From NCBI GenBank assembly GCA_964291465.2, contig OZ219928.1, forward strand, positions 428,071 through 492,070: 64,000 bases of DNA, given 5' to 3'. Position 1 is the stretch's first letter. Each line of letters starts with the position of its first letter. A model generated the notes under the pieces. That model had not been told where the DNA came from, did not search any database, and was given only the letters and a program-made list of their open reading frames with translations. Shown one piece after another: positions 30,013 through 38,265 of the stretch. Source of the DNA: JAGWBJ01 sp964291465 (GTDB lineage Bacteria; Chloroflexota; Dehalococcoidia; Lucifugimonadales; JAGWBF01). Position numbers and translations under genes: made by a program.

Positions 30013-31097
30013 TATTCACATACTACGCCATCTCCGTCCGCGTCGCGCATGTATTCGTAAGCGGGATGCCCCCTACTAACCGGCGCGATCCCGTGGGCAC
30101 GCGCCTCAGCACAGGTAATCCGGCCATTTCCGTTGTCGTCCCAAAGAGCCAAGGCGTCTACCTCAGGGCCCTGGGTTGGGGTTGACGGAGCAGTTGGCGT
30201 CGGAGCATCGGTTGCAGTTGTTGAGGCTCCATCTGCCAGCACGACCATCTCCGTTGAATCGCAGTCGGCAAGAACCCTGTCTATGGCGTCAGCCTCAGAT
30301 TGGTCGATGGTGAGCCCGTATTCGCGGCGGACTTGGATGGTGCGGGCGACGAACCAGCACTGATTCAGGTCCGGGAGCCACTCGGCCACGTCCTTGCCCG
30401 ACTTCTGATAGCGATTGACGCTCGGAGATGCCAGGGTGAGGTTTAGGAGATCGGATGCGAACTCACTCCTGGTCGCCAAGCTGGCTGCGCATAGTCCGCT
30501 ATCGTGTGCCTCGGAGCGGGCTATGATGTGCTCGATGTCTGTCTCCTTGATGCTCCCGAACCACGTCCCTGTATAAGGGCCGTAGACGCCGCCCAGTTCA
30601 TCAACGATCTTGGGTTCGACGGATGGTGAGTATCGATAGTCATCGGGGTCGTAGGGCGAACACCGATCTTCGGCCACGATGGTGATCCCCCGCCAAAGTG
30701 GCCCTGGCTGGGTAGGCGGTGGCGGTGGGGTGGGAACGGTAGTAGCGGTGGGCGTTGGCACCGGAGTCGGCGCTGCTTGGGTCGGCGTGGGAACGGTAGT
30801 AGCAGTGGGCGTTGGCACCCGGGTCGGCGCTGCAGTCTGCTCGGGTTTAGGCGTCGGCGTGGGCGCCGTGGCCATCGTAGTCTGCGTTGCCATTGCGGGG
30901 GTCCCCGAGTCGCTGCTGTTCGTCGGTTCTCTAGCCTGATCTGCTTCCTGCGTCTCCTCGGACTGGTTTGCTGTCACCGTTGTTGCCCCTAGTTCTGAGA
31001 TGGGCGAGGGTGGCACGACAGCGGTCGGTACTTGGTCCGAGCATGCCGCGAATGCCAGAACGACTAGGAGTGCGGTAGCTAGTAGTGTATTCGCCAT
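30012..31097 (-). CDS. HNH-family/excalibur lipoprotein
   Basis: This 361-residue protein (ATG at 31097; a TTG at 31115 is an alternative) has a lipoprotein signal with AFAAC. Residues ~50-130 are a Thr/Pro linker with a duplicated block (PTPTATTVPTP). A GmrSD/DUF1524-like HNH domain follows: DIEHIIARSEAHDSGLC near 190 and FASDLLNLTLASPSVNRYQK. The end is an excalibur calcium-binding domain (DDNGNGRITCAEARAHGI, DADGDGVVCE). A secreted, Ca2+-dependent nuclease is the simplest reading. It lies in the island and may act on extracellular DNA. Confidence 0.8.
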   Translation of the reverse strand: MANTLLATALLVVLAFAACSDQVPTAVVPPSPISELGATTVTANQSEETQEADQAREPTNSSDSGTPAMATQTTMATAPTPTPKPEQTAAPTRVPTPTATTVPTPTQAAPTPVPTPTATTVPTPPPPPTQPGPLWRGITIVAEDRCSPYDPDDYRYSPSVEPKIVDELGGVYGPYTGTWFGSIKETDIEHIIARSEAHDSGLCAASLATRSEFASDLLNLTLASPSVNRYQKSGKDVAEWLPDLNQCWFVARTIQVRREYGLTIDQSEADAIDRVLADCDSTEMVVLADGASTTATDAPTPTAPSTPTQGPEVDALALWDDNGNGRITCAEARAHGIAPVSRGHPAYEYMRDADGDGVVCE

Positions 31098-31115
31098 GAA
31101 GAGGACTGCCCGCAA

Positions 31116-31468
31116 TCGTTATAGGCTCCCGATGGACCCCCGGTGGAGAGGAAGGCTTCGCACACTTACCGCTTCGCCAGGAACCCGGATGCATAACGGG
31201 GGAAGGAATCCGCCGGGTAGCCTGTATTGTACCTTGCCCGGCGCCCGTATGGCTACCGGGACCAGGAACCTAAGTTGGTCCACCTTTCCCTTGAGAAGTC
31301 CTGCGTGCAAGGCAAGTCTTCTGTCCAGCTGAGCTAACCACCAATGGGGCACCAGATTAGACCTGGGAATGACCCAGCGAGTTCCCTTTGCGTTTGGTGC
31401 TCGGTCCCTCGGGAGGCCCCCCCGGACTAGTCCGGGGGGTTAGTTTCTGGTGTGCATTCTTACCCGGG
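31116..31468. other. Non-coding stretch with a tRNA-like segment and a palindrome
   Basis: No convincing gene. The minus strand at ~31293-31353 contains GTTAGCTCAGCTGGACAG and CTTGCCTTGCACGCAGG, the D-loop and anticodon-loop signatures of tRNA-Ala(TGC), but the T-arm and acceptor stem cannot be built. At 31418-31439 is a 22-base perfect palindrome (CCCCCCGGACTAGTCCGGGG plus two G). Confidence 0.45.
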
Positions 31469-31846
31469 CTACAGCAAGGCGGCTATTGCAGGCGCCAGAT
31501 GTTCAGATGCCTGGCGCACCTCTATTGCTACTACGTCCCGCTCGCTCCCATCATCGAACCACTGCCGGTAACTCACGAAGTCGCCGTTGTCTATCATCCG
31601 GTAACCCACTTCCGGGTTGTCACCCAACGTCAACGTGTCGGTCTCAGCGTCATACTCCCGCTCGGCGGCCAGCGGAAGAAAGCGAGACACCCGATGTAGG
31701 TCAACCCTGGTGACGTTTTCCTCACCCTCGTCTGTCCCGAAGATGACTCCGAAATCGTCTCTCAGAGTGCCACCCCCACCACCCCTAGATGACGCTATCC
31801 GAATCAGTAGGAGGACGTCCTCTTCAGGATAGCGCCTAACCTGCAT
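31469..31846 (-). CDS. Hypothetical protein with DUF2283-like end
   Basis: This 125-residue protein starts directly after an ideal ribosome-binding site (GGAGGTGAGAG). The C-terminal half (REYDAETDTLTLGDNPEVGY, VVAIEVRQASEHL) resembles the small beta fold of DUF2283 proteins. The front (PEEDVLLLIRIASSRGGGGG) has a Gly run. Its role is unknown. It is flanked by mobile-element debris. Confidence 0.6.
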   Translation of the reverse strand: MQVRRYPEEDVLLLIRIASSRGGGGGTLRDDFGVIFGTDEGEENVTRVDLHRVSRFLPLAAEREYDAETDTLTLGDNPEVGYRMIDNGDFVSYRQWFDDGSERDVVAIEVRQASEHLAPAIAALL

Positions 31847-31935
31847 CTCTCACCTCCAAATCTCGGCAGTGGCGCTTGAACCACAAGTGCCCTTTCTCTC
31901 TTATTCTTCGAGCATCTCCACTGTCCAACGTAGCC

Positions 31936-32013
31936 CCCACTCCTTCTCGACAGCAACCGCTGCCCTTAGTTTAGGAGAGGGACTCTCACTTGACTACCTG
32001 TCCAGTCCACCTC
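31936..32013. mobile_element. Left-end remnant of the IS3-family element, inverted
   Basis: The complement reads GAGGTGGACTGGACAGGTAG, then CTCCTAAACTAAGGGCAGCG, GTTGCTGTCGAGAAGGAGTG. This matches the first ~80 bases of the element at 23940. The transposase part is absent and the IS21-like repeat starts at its outer end. Confidence 0.6.
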
Positions 32014-32420
32014 GGCTTTGCACCAAAAGGCACGACTGAATCAAAACGGCTTTGTACCATAAGTGGGTTTCTCCTGTCATCCCCAACTTTCAAAATGAGC
32101 CAAAATCCCCAGGTTGGAATTGAGCCACCTCGACCAGGCGAGCATGATTCACGGGAAAACGTGGAGGTGCTTGCCGAGATTGCTGAGAGGTGGAGACGTG
32201 AAAGAGATCTACAAGATGAAGGGGCAAGGTTACTCGGCCCGGGCCATTGCTCGGGAACTGGGCCTGACCCGAAACATGGTGCTGAAGTACCTGACTTCCC
32301 CGGAGGCAATACATCCCCAGCCGAGACCGCGGCGACGATCTAAGCTGGACCCCTACGCCGAGCGGCTTTGCACCAAAAGGCACGACTGAATCAAAACGGC
32401 TTTGCACCATAAGTGGGTTT
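32013..32420. mobile_element. Miniature IS21-derived element with 58-base terminal direct repeats
   Basis: A 58-base sequence (CGGCTTTGCACCAAAAGGCA to AAGTGGGTTT) occurs at 32013-32070 and 32363-32420 with one difference. Each copy contains two internal repeats of the GGCTTTG(C/T)ACCA type, like the multiple transposase-binding sites at IS21 ends. Between them is only the start of an IstA gene. At 408 bp it resembles a non-autonomous derivative. Confidence 0.6.
32198..32389 (+). pseudogene. IstA (IS21 transposase) N-terminal fragment
   Basis: The frame VKEIYKMKGQGYSARAIARE LGLTRNMVLKYL is the IstA helix-turn-helix. After PRRRSKLDPYA the normal gene would continue for ~300 residues, but here the frame enters the right-hand direct repeat and ends. 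The GTG start has AGGTGG upstream. Confidence 0.65.
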
Positions 32421-32423
32421 CCC

Positions 32424-32889
32424 CACGACTTTTGGTTAAGGGCCCGGCCACCTAGTTCAGCCACGGCACTTTCGGGTTCACGAGCAAGCATCAGCCCTGC
32501 TCGTGCATAGCCCGAACCAGGAGACAGAGATTGTGGCATTGGATTTGAGCAGGACCTAGTTGACCTACCACTCCCCCGTCTTGGCCCTCACGACATCACC
32601 AAAACGGCAACCGTTGCCGTTTTGAGGGAGCATTCCTTCTGGGCGTTCGGGCCCCTTCCCTCGCCTCTCGTCGGGTGCGATCCACTCGGGGCCCCGGACA
32701 AGACACTCAGGCCACATTTATTCTGGGTTGCCTGAGTCTTCCTTCTACGAAGATGGGTGTCCCAGACCCGAGACCCCTGATTGTTACACCGGAGCACATG
32801 GTCTGGCGCAGCGCGTTCCCTGTTCCCCTATGCCGTTGCGCCCAGCGCGGATGGAGATAGGGTTGCTAGGTGCAAACTGTAGGGGGTCA
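32424..32889. other. Intergenic stretch with hairpin repeat copy 3
   Basis: The hairpin AAAACGGCAAC/GTTGCCGTTTT lies at 32601-32623, followed by the same ~40-base tail as at 21630. No gene is supported elsewhere in this stretch. Confidence 0.5.
32601..32623. repeat. Dispersed hairpin repeat, copy 3
   Basis: Identical over 23 bases to 21607-21629 and followed by a related GAGGGA(G)CAT-CCTTCTGGGCG segment. The 11-base arms would form a stable RNA hairpin. Confidence 0.65.
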
Positions 32890-34140
32890 TTAAGTCGACG
32901 GGACGGGTCCGCCGGTTGTCTGGGAACCCGCGGAGTGGACTGGGGAGTCATCGGCGTGCTCTAGTGCAACTCCACCTGCAACGTATTTAGCCCACCGGTC
33001 CATCAGCGTCCGGCGTTGGTCGAACAGGTCAGACCTCATGTAAGCTGCCTCCGTGGAATTGCCCACGTTGTGCGCCAGGGCGGCCTCGGCCACCGCCCAC
33101 GGCGTTGATGTCTGCTCGATCACCCAGTCGCGAAAGCTGGAGCGAAACCCGTGGGGGACCGCAGGGATTCCGAGCCGACGGAGCAGGGCGGTGAAGGTCA
33201 TGGGGGACATCACGTTGCCGCTGCGGGCGGCGGGGAAGACCAGCCCCCGCCCATCAGCAAAGCGCGACGCCTCCCCCAATATCTCCAAAGCCCTACCGGA
33301 CAGCGGCACCCGGTGGGAACGTCTGGCCTTCATCCTAGAGGCAGGGACCTCCCAGGTGGCTGCATCCCAGTCGACCTCGCCCCACTCGGTCGCTCTAACC
33401 TCCCCGGAGCGGCCGGCGGTCAGCACAAGGAACTCGAAGGCCAACCTGGTCGGCACGTCGGCCGTGGACGTCCTGACCTTCGCCACCGCGTCCGGTACCT
33501 GGACATAGGGCAAGGCCTGGAGGTGCTCCTTCCGATGCTTGACCCGCGGCAACACCTTGAGCAGGGAGCGCCCTGCTGGGTTGTCCAGCCTGTACTGGTG
33601 GGTGACCGCCCAGTCTAGGACCGTCTCCATCCGCTGTCGGACCCGGCTGGCGGTCTCCGGCTTGGTGGTCCAGATGGGAGTCAGCACGGCCAGAGCATCG
33701 GACGGGGTGATGGAGTCGACAGCCTTGTCCCCGATGACGGGGTGGGCGTAGGTGGCCAGGGTGTTCTCCCACTGGGCGGCGTGCTTCGCGTTGCTCCAGG
33801 TGGGGCGGCGCAACTCAATGACACGGGCTGCCGCCTCTGCGAAGGTGGGGATGGACGGAGCCGGTCTGCGGGCCGCCTCACGGGAATCTCGTTTCTCGGC
33901 AACTGGGTCGCGGCCCTCTGCAACGGCCGTGCGATTATCGTGGGCGCTGGCCCGGGCGCTGGCCAAGCTGATGGCAGGGTAAGGGCCCAGACCTATGTCG
34001 CGGCGTCGTCCAGCGATTACGATTCGCTGGATCCAGGATTTGCTACCCGAAGGGGCGATGTTGAGGTAGAGACCGTCGCCGTCGCCGTGCCTGCCGGGTT
34101 TGCTCAGGGCCCTTGCTGCGAGTGCGGTGAGCTTGCCCAC
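32890..34140 (-). CDS. P4-type tyrosine integrase
   Basis: This 416-residue protein starts at a GTG after GGAGGGAGC. Residues ~1-90 are the arm-site binding domain (DGDGLYLNIAPSGSKSWIQR, LGPYPAISLASARA). Residues ~100-190 are the core-binding SAM-like domain. The catalytic domain shows AGRSGEVRATEW (Arg), HGFRSSFRDW (His-x2-Arg) and LAHNVGNSTEAAYMRSD (His and the Tyr nucleophile), so it looks active. It lies 154 bases from the 3' end of tRNA-Ser(TGA), the usual attachment site for this family, and points into the accessory region. Confidence 0.93.
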   Translation of the reverse strand: MGKLTALAARALSKPGRHGDGDGLYLNIAPSGSKSWIQRIVIAGRRRDIGLGPYPAISLASARASAHDNRTAVAEGRDPVAEKRDSREAARRPAPSIPTFAEAAARVIELRRPTWSNAKHAAQWENTLATYAHPVIGDKAVDSITPSDALAVLTPIWTTKPETASRVRQRMETVLDWAVTHQYRLDNPAGRSLLKVLPRVKHRKEHLQALPYVQVPDAVAKVRTSTADVPTRLAFEFLVLTAGRSGEVRATEWGEVDWDAATWEVPASRMKARRSHRVPLSGRALEILGEASRFADGRGLVFPAARSGNVMSPMTFTALLRRLGIPAVPHGFRSSFRDWVIEQTSTPWAVAEAALAHNVGNSTEAAYMRSDLFDQRRTLMDRWAKYVAGGVALEHADDSPVHSAGSQTTGGPVPST

Positions 34141-34294
34141 GCTCCCTCCGTTACCACATTCATCCCCACACGATGAGTGGGATACAGTGGCATTTTACGG
34201 GGGTTCGCGGGACTGGTCAAGGAATTGGTATCAGCGCTATAGTTACGATACAGAGAGCTATTGAGACTTTATGAAACCCCAGGGAACAATGTTC

Positions 34295-34385
34295 TGGCGG
34301 AGGGGGTGGGATTCGAACCCACGAACCACCATAGGCGGTTAGCGGTTTTCAAGACCGCCGCCATCGTCCACTCGGCCACCCCTCC
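34295..34385 (-). tRNA. tRNA-Ser(TGA)
   Basis: This 91-base gene has a 7-base acceptor stem (GGAGGGG/CCCCTCC), discriminator G and encoded CCA, anticodon loop CTTGAAA (TGA at 34349-34351), a long class II variable arm and T-arm GTGGGTTCGAATCCCAC. Its 3' end faces the integrase, so it probably carries the attachment core. I did not find a second copy of its 3' end in the window. Confidence 0.97.
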
Positions 34386-34576
34386 ACGATGCCCCGGGCC
34401 TGGGCCTGGCCCGTCGCGGCCGCCCGCCGGATGGCTCCAGCCTACCACCGCCCCACGGGGCCGGTCTACCCCGCAGGCCCGGCGGCCCGCTCCCGCGTGA
34501 CAGCGTTTCGCCCCATCCCCGATAATGGACCCGGACAAGGGGCGCGTATACTACGCCCGGGGAGGACGAACGTGGG

Positions 34577-35575
34577 ATGAGGCGTTTGACCGGCAGCCCA
34601 GCCGTGAGGATCGTCAGCGCGGTCCTGATTCTCGCGTCCGGCGGCATAGTCGGGTACATGTTCATCGAGGGCTGGTCCCTGCTGGACTCGGCCTACATGA
34701 TGGTCCTGACCCTCACCACCGTGGGGTACGAGGAGGTCCACCCCCTGTCCACCGGCGGGCGCATCTTCTCCATCTTCCTGATGATCACGGGGGTCGGCCT
34801 CGCCATGTACGCCGTCACGGCGGTTGCCCGCAGGGTGGTGGAGGAAGAGGTATTCCGAGGGTTCCTGAGGAGGCGAAGGATGCGTACCAGGATGGCCGGC
34901 ATGCGCGGCCATGTCATCGTCTGCGGCTACGGCAGGGTGGGCCGTCAGGTCGTCTCAACGCTGGTCCGGGAGAAGGTCGACTGCATCGTCCTCGACCACG
35001 ACTCCCAGGTGGTGGGGGAGCTGGACGAGCAGGGCCTCCTCTACGTGCAGGGAGACGCCACCAGGGACGAGACGCTGCTGGCCGCCGGGGCTCCCAGGGC
35101 CCGGGCCGTGGTCGTCGCCCTGGGCAACGACAGCGACAACGTCCTCATCACCCTGTCCGCGCGGGCATTGAACCCCTCCCTGAACATAGTATCCAGGACC
35201 GGCCTGGGCGAAAACGAGGAGAAGCTCCGCCGGGCTGGCGCCGACCGGGTCGTATCGCCCTACTCCCTCGGCGGGAGGCGCCTGGCCCTGTCGGCCATAA
35301 GGCCCGCGGCGGTGGACTACTTCGACTCCCTGGCTGACTCGGGCGGCGCCGACGAGCGCCTGGAGGAGGTGCTGGTGGCGCCGGGCTCGCCCCTGGACGG
35401 CGTCACCGTCGGGCAGTGCGCCAAGACCACCGGCGTCCACGTGCTGGCCCTCAAGAAAGGGGAGGGGGCGCTGGAGGTGAGTCCGGGACAAGCCGCGGCC
35501 ATCCAGGCCGGGGACCTGCTTATCGTCTTCGGCTCCAGGGAGCAGCTCGCGCCCCTGGAGGGCTCCCGGGAGTGA
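34577..35575 (+). CDS. Two-helix potassium channel with RCK domains
   Basis: This 332-residue protein has two transmembrane helices (~10-30 and ~65-90) around a pore loop with the K+ selectivity filter TTVGYEE near 49-55. An RCK/TrkA-N domain follows (HVIVCGYGRVGRQVV near 112, acidic LDHDS at the strand-2 end, YVQGDATRD) and a TrkA-C domain ends the protein (LVAPGSPLDGVTVGQ, GDLLIVFGSREQL). It is a cytoplasmically gated K+ channel of the MthK/Kch kind. It starts the chromosome-like part beyond the tRNA and is followed 84 bases later by a Rieske protein. Confidence 0.9.
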   Translation: MRRLTGSPAVRIVSAVLILASGGIVGYMFIEGWSLLDSAYMMVLTLTTVGYEEVHPLSTGGRIFSIFLMITGVGLAMYAVTAVARRVVEEEVFRGFLRRRRMRTRMAGMRGHVIVCGYGRVGRQVVSTLVREKVDCIVLDHDSQVVGELDEQGLLYVQGDATRDETLLAAGAPRARAVVVALGNDSDNVLITLSARALNPSLNIVSRTGLGENEEKLRRAGADRVVSPYSLGGRRLALSAIRPAAVDYFDSLADSGGADERLEEVLVAPGSPLDGVTVGQCAKTTGVHVLALKKGEGALEVSPGQAAAIQAGDLLIVFGSREQLAPLEGSRE

Positions 35576-35659
35576 CCCAGAGGCTGATATCTCCGATGTA
35601 CGAGTACACGCTGGCATCCCCGGCTGCGTCCGGCGTGCAGGCGTGGAAGGAGGAAGGAC

Positions 35660-35980
35660 ATGCCCAAGGAGTTCGTCAGGGTAGCCGGGACCGGAGAGAT
35701 AGCTCCGGGCAAGAAGAAGCTCGTCCGCCTGGAGGGTGAGCAGATACTCGTCGTAAACCTGGAAGGGGTCTACTACGCCGTGGACGGCCTGTGTCCCCAC
35801 GCCCTGGCATCCCTGAACATCGGCCAGATCCAGGGCGACGAGATCCTGTGCCCGGTGCATGGGAGCACGTTCAATGTCAAGACCGGCGAGGTCCTGAGCC
35901 CGCCCGCAGGAGAGGGGCTTGCGGTGTACCCCGTGCGGGTCGATGGCGACGATATCCTGGTCGGCCCGCCTGGCGGCTGA
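35660..35980 (+). CDS. Rieske [2Fe-2S] ferredoxin
   Basis: This 106-residue soluble protein has the two cluster-binding boxes CPHALASLNIG (near 45) and CPVHGSTFNVKTGEVL (near 64). Each supplies one Cys and one His, the spacing seen in small NirD/ferredoxin-type Rieske proteins. AGGAGGAAGGAC precedes the ATG. It could donate electrons to an oxygenase or nitrite reductase, but none is adjacent. Confidence 0.92.
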   Translation: MPKEFVRVAGTGEIAPGKKKLVRLEGEQILVVNLEGVYYAVDGLCPHALASLNIGQIQGDEILCPVHGSTFNVKTGEVLSPPAGEGLAVYPVRVDGDDILVGPPGG

Positions 35981-36018
35981 GCCGTCTCAGCTACCGTATC
36001 TCACACTCCTGCTCCCTG

Positions 36019-36404
36019 CTACCACAGACGCCGCACTCCGTACCGGTCGAAAAGCGGTTCGTTGGATGCGAGGACGAGGCTGCGGGATAGCGCCTGGGCG
36101 ATGAGCATCCGGTCGAAGGGGTCACGGTGAATCCCGGGCAGTGACCCGGCGCGGCTGGCGTCATCCATGGTTATGGGGAGCTCCCCAAAGCCCTGCCGCG
36201 CTATCGCTCCGGGAATGTCCAGGGCCAACGCCTCCGCGTGGGGCAGCTTGCCCAGCCGGTGCTGGGTCGTGATCTCCCAGGCAGAGGCCGCGCTCACCAA
36301 GACCTCGTTCCCTCGTCCTCCATCGCGCCCCGGACGGCGGGCGAGAGCTGCCTGCTGCCCGCGAACCACCAGATCAGGGCGTGGGTGTCGAGCAGAAGTC
36401 GCAA
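36019..36404 (-). pseudogene. vapC: VapC-type PIN toxin with a frame break
   Basis: From a TTG at 36404 the frame reads LRLLLDTHALIWWFAGS (first PIN Asp) to AMEDEG. A missing base near 36311 shifts to the frame reading NEVLVSAASAWEITTQHRLG, PITMDDASRAGSL and HRDPFDRMLIAQALSRS, which supplies the remaining acidic residues. With the base restored it would be a normal ~129-residue VapC ribonuclease. It overlaps the end of the antitoxin gene. Loss of function or a sequencing error are both possible. Confidence 0.7.
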
Positions 36405-36640
36405 CTGCAGTCACCCTCCCATGCGGCGAGCTCCTCCTCCGGCAGCGGATCGAAGAAGCTGTCAGGCACCGTAAAGAGTCCTGCCATCGAGCCGAACTGC
36501 CGCTTGCCCGTCTTTCGGACCGCCACCAGCCGGGCCACAGGCTTGCCGTTGCGGGCTATGACCACCTCCTCGCCCGCCTCCACCTGGGCCAGCAGCCGCG
36601 ACAGGTTGGTCTTCGCTTCGTGTACGTTCACCGTTACCAT
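36374..36640 (-). CDS. vapB: Phd/YefM-family (VapB-type) antitoxin
   Basis: This 88-residue protein starts MVTVNVHEAKTNLSRLLAQV, then GEEVVIARNGKPVARL, the dimeric DNA-binding fold of Phd antitoxins. The toxin-binding tail (FDPLPEEELAAWEG) follows. The last ~14 residues (DCSCDFCSTPTP) read over the start of the toxin gene, giving an unusually long overlap. It should repress its own promoter at the TAGCTA sites just upstream. Confidence 0.85.
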   Translation of the reverse strand: MVTVNVHEAKTNLSRLLAQVEAGEEVVIARNGKPVARLVAVRKTGKRQFGSMAGLFTVPDSFFDPLPEEELAAWEGDCSCDFCSTPTP

Positions 36641-36662
36641 GACAGGCTCCTCGGGGACAGCT

Positions 36663-36680
36663 TAGCTAACAATATAGCTA
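36663..36680 (-). promoter_or_regulatory. Candidate antitoxin operator
   Basis: Two TAGCTA palindromes (36663-36668 and 36675-36680) are separated by 6 bases, 22 bases upstream of the antitoxin start, as expected for autoregulation by a Phd-type dimer. Confidence 0.45.
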
Positions 36681-36743
36681 GGCATGGCGCTTGTCAATGG
36701 AGACGTGGTCCAGTGGGTCGCTTGAGGACCCCGGGCCCCCCGG

Positions 36744-38066
36744 CTACGCCCGCTGCCGTGCCCTGCCGACGGCCCAGGCGGGCTCCACCCACTCGGGCTT
36801 CTTGGCCATCAGGAAGCATATCCCGCTAAGGGACCCCATGGCCGCCAGGACCATGAAGGGGATCACGTAGCTCTCCGTCAGGTCGTACATCGCCCCGGCG
36901 AACAGGGGCGCCACCAGCATCAGCAGGTACATGGGGGCGCTGGAGATGCCCATGATGGAGGCGAAGGCCTTACGCCCGAAGTAGTCGCCCCGGATCGCCG
37001 TGGTCAGCGGGATCCGGGCCCCGAACCCCGCGCCGTACACCACTCCGAAGAGGAAGACGATCTCCGGCGTGTCCGTCAGGGCGGCAAGGGCGAACCCGGC
37101 GAATCCGGCCGCCTGGACGGTGCCGCACACGAAGAGCACCAACCGCTTGGACAGCCGGTCTCCCAGGTAGCCCCCTATCAGCTGGAACACGGCCCCTGTC
37201 GCCATTATCACCGACCACACGAAGGAGGCCATCTGCAGGGAGAGGTCCTGGTCCGTGAGCATGAGGATCAGGTGCACCGTGAGCGCGGCGTTGAGCATGG
37301 AGGAGAGGGAGTGCCCGAAGGTGATGTACCAGAAGGCGGGGGCGCGAAGGGCCTGGCGCACCGTGAAGTCGGGGCCGGCCGCCGTCTCCGCCCTCGGCGT
37401 CTGCTGCGCCGGAGACTGGACCTCCGCGGGATCGTCGCCGTCGGGGTACTGGCCCGAGTCCTCGGGCCGGTTGCGCACCAGCCGGGATACTGGCCACGCC
37501 GCCGCCAGGATTATGAACCCTATCCACCGGGAGGTGTCCTCCCAGCCCACGTGACCGGGAGTCACGGACCAGGCCAGTATCGGCACGATGGCGATTCCCG
37601 AGAGGAAGTAGCCCTCTCCGGCTATGGCGATGGCCGTCCCGCGTCTCCGGAGGAACCACCGGTTCAGCGCCGTCATGACGGGGAGAAACGTCCCCAACCC
37701 CGCCCCCAGCATGATGATGATGAACGCCAGGTAGAATATGGCGATGTTGGTCGTGAGGCTGAATACCAGGAAGCCGAGCCCCATGCCGATGAGCCCAATC
37801 AGGACCATGCGCCGGGGTCCGAACTTGTCCGTCAGAAACCCCGCCAGGGGTCCCACGAAGCTGCTCTCCAGCTGGGAGAGGGAGAAGGCCCCGGCGAGCT
37901 GGGTGCGGCTCCAGGCGAACTGCACCTCCAGGGCCTCGATCCACACCCCCACGCTGCTCCATACGGCCCCGCCGGCGATCCCGTTCACCAGCAGCGCCAC
38001 GCCCACCATCCACCACCCGTAGAAGGGGCGCTTGCCGGGCCGTTGCTGGTTGGTGGAAGAGACCAA
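36744..38066 (-). CDS. MFS transporter (monocarboxylate/oxalate-formate-like)
   Basis: This 440-residue protein has 12 predicted helices. It starts at a TTG after GGGAGGAAAGGCGAA, followed by FYGWWMVGVALLVNGIAGG, the first helix of the OFA/MCT-like MFS branch. The loop 2-3 motif is FLTDKFGPRRMVLIG and the mirror motif is GGYLGDRLSKRLVL. It probably carries small carboxylates. It is divergent from the deacetylase at 38266. The frame continues upstream of the TTG but lacks a plausible start there. Confidence 0.85.
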   Translation of the reverse strand: MVSSTNQQRPGKRPFYGWWMVGVALLVNGIAGGAVWSSVGVWIEALEVQFAWSRTQLAGAFSLSQLESSFVGPLAGFLTDKFGPRRMVLIGLIGMGLGFLVFSLTTNIAIFYLAFIIIMLGAGLGTFLPVMTALNRWFLRRRGTAIAIAGEGYFLSGIAIVPILAWSVTPGHVGWEDTSRWIGFIILAAAWPVSRLVRNRPEDSGQYPDGDDPAEVQSPAQQTPRAETAAGPDFTVRQALRAPAFWYITFGHSLSSMLNAALTVHLILMLTDQDLSLQMASFVWSVIMATGAVFQLIGGYLGDRLSKRLVLFVCGTVQAAGFAGFALAALTDTPEIVFLFGVVYGAGFGARIPLTTAIRGDYFGRKAFASIMGISSAPMYLLMLVAPLFAGAMYDLTESYVIPFMVLAAMGSLSGICFLMAKKPEWVEPAWAVGRARQRA

Positions 38067-38126
38067 TTCGCCTTTCCTCCCCGCCGCCTGCTGTGCCGCA
38101 TCGGGCGGGCCCCGGGCGGGTATGGT

Positions 38127-38132
38127 AGTATA
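38127..38132 (+). promoter_or_regulatory. Candidate -10 element of the first deacetylase
   Basis: TATACT in GGTAGTATACTCCC lies about 130 bases before the deacetylase start, in the divergent interval. No strong -35 is apparent. Confidence 0.3.
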
Positions 38133-38265
38133 CTCCCAAAAGGGTGCTTCCGGGCAGGCTGCCGGGCCCCGGGTGTTGGCGAGATTTTGCCGGCCCGGCG
38201 CGGCCCGGTGCCCCGCACAAGGAGCCGGCGCCCGCACGAAGCACCGGTATCAGGAGGTGGTCACG

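Noticed and set aside
34295..34385. Second attachment-site copy inside the window
   Set aside because: I looked for the T-arm/acceptor sequence of tRNA-Ser on both strands to the left and did not find a convincing copy.
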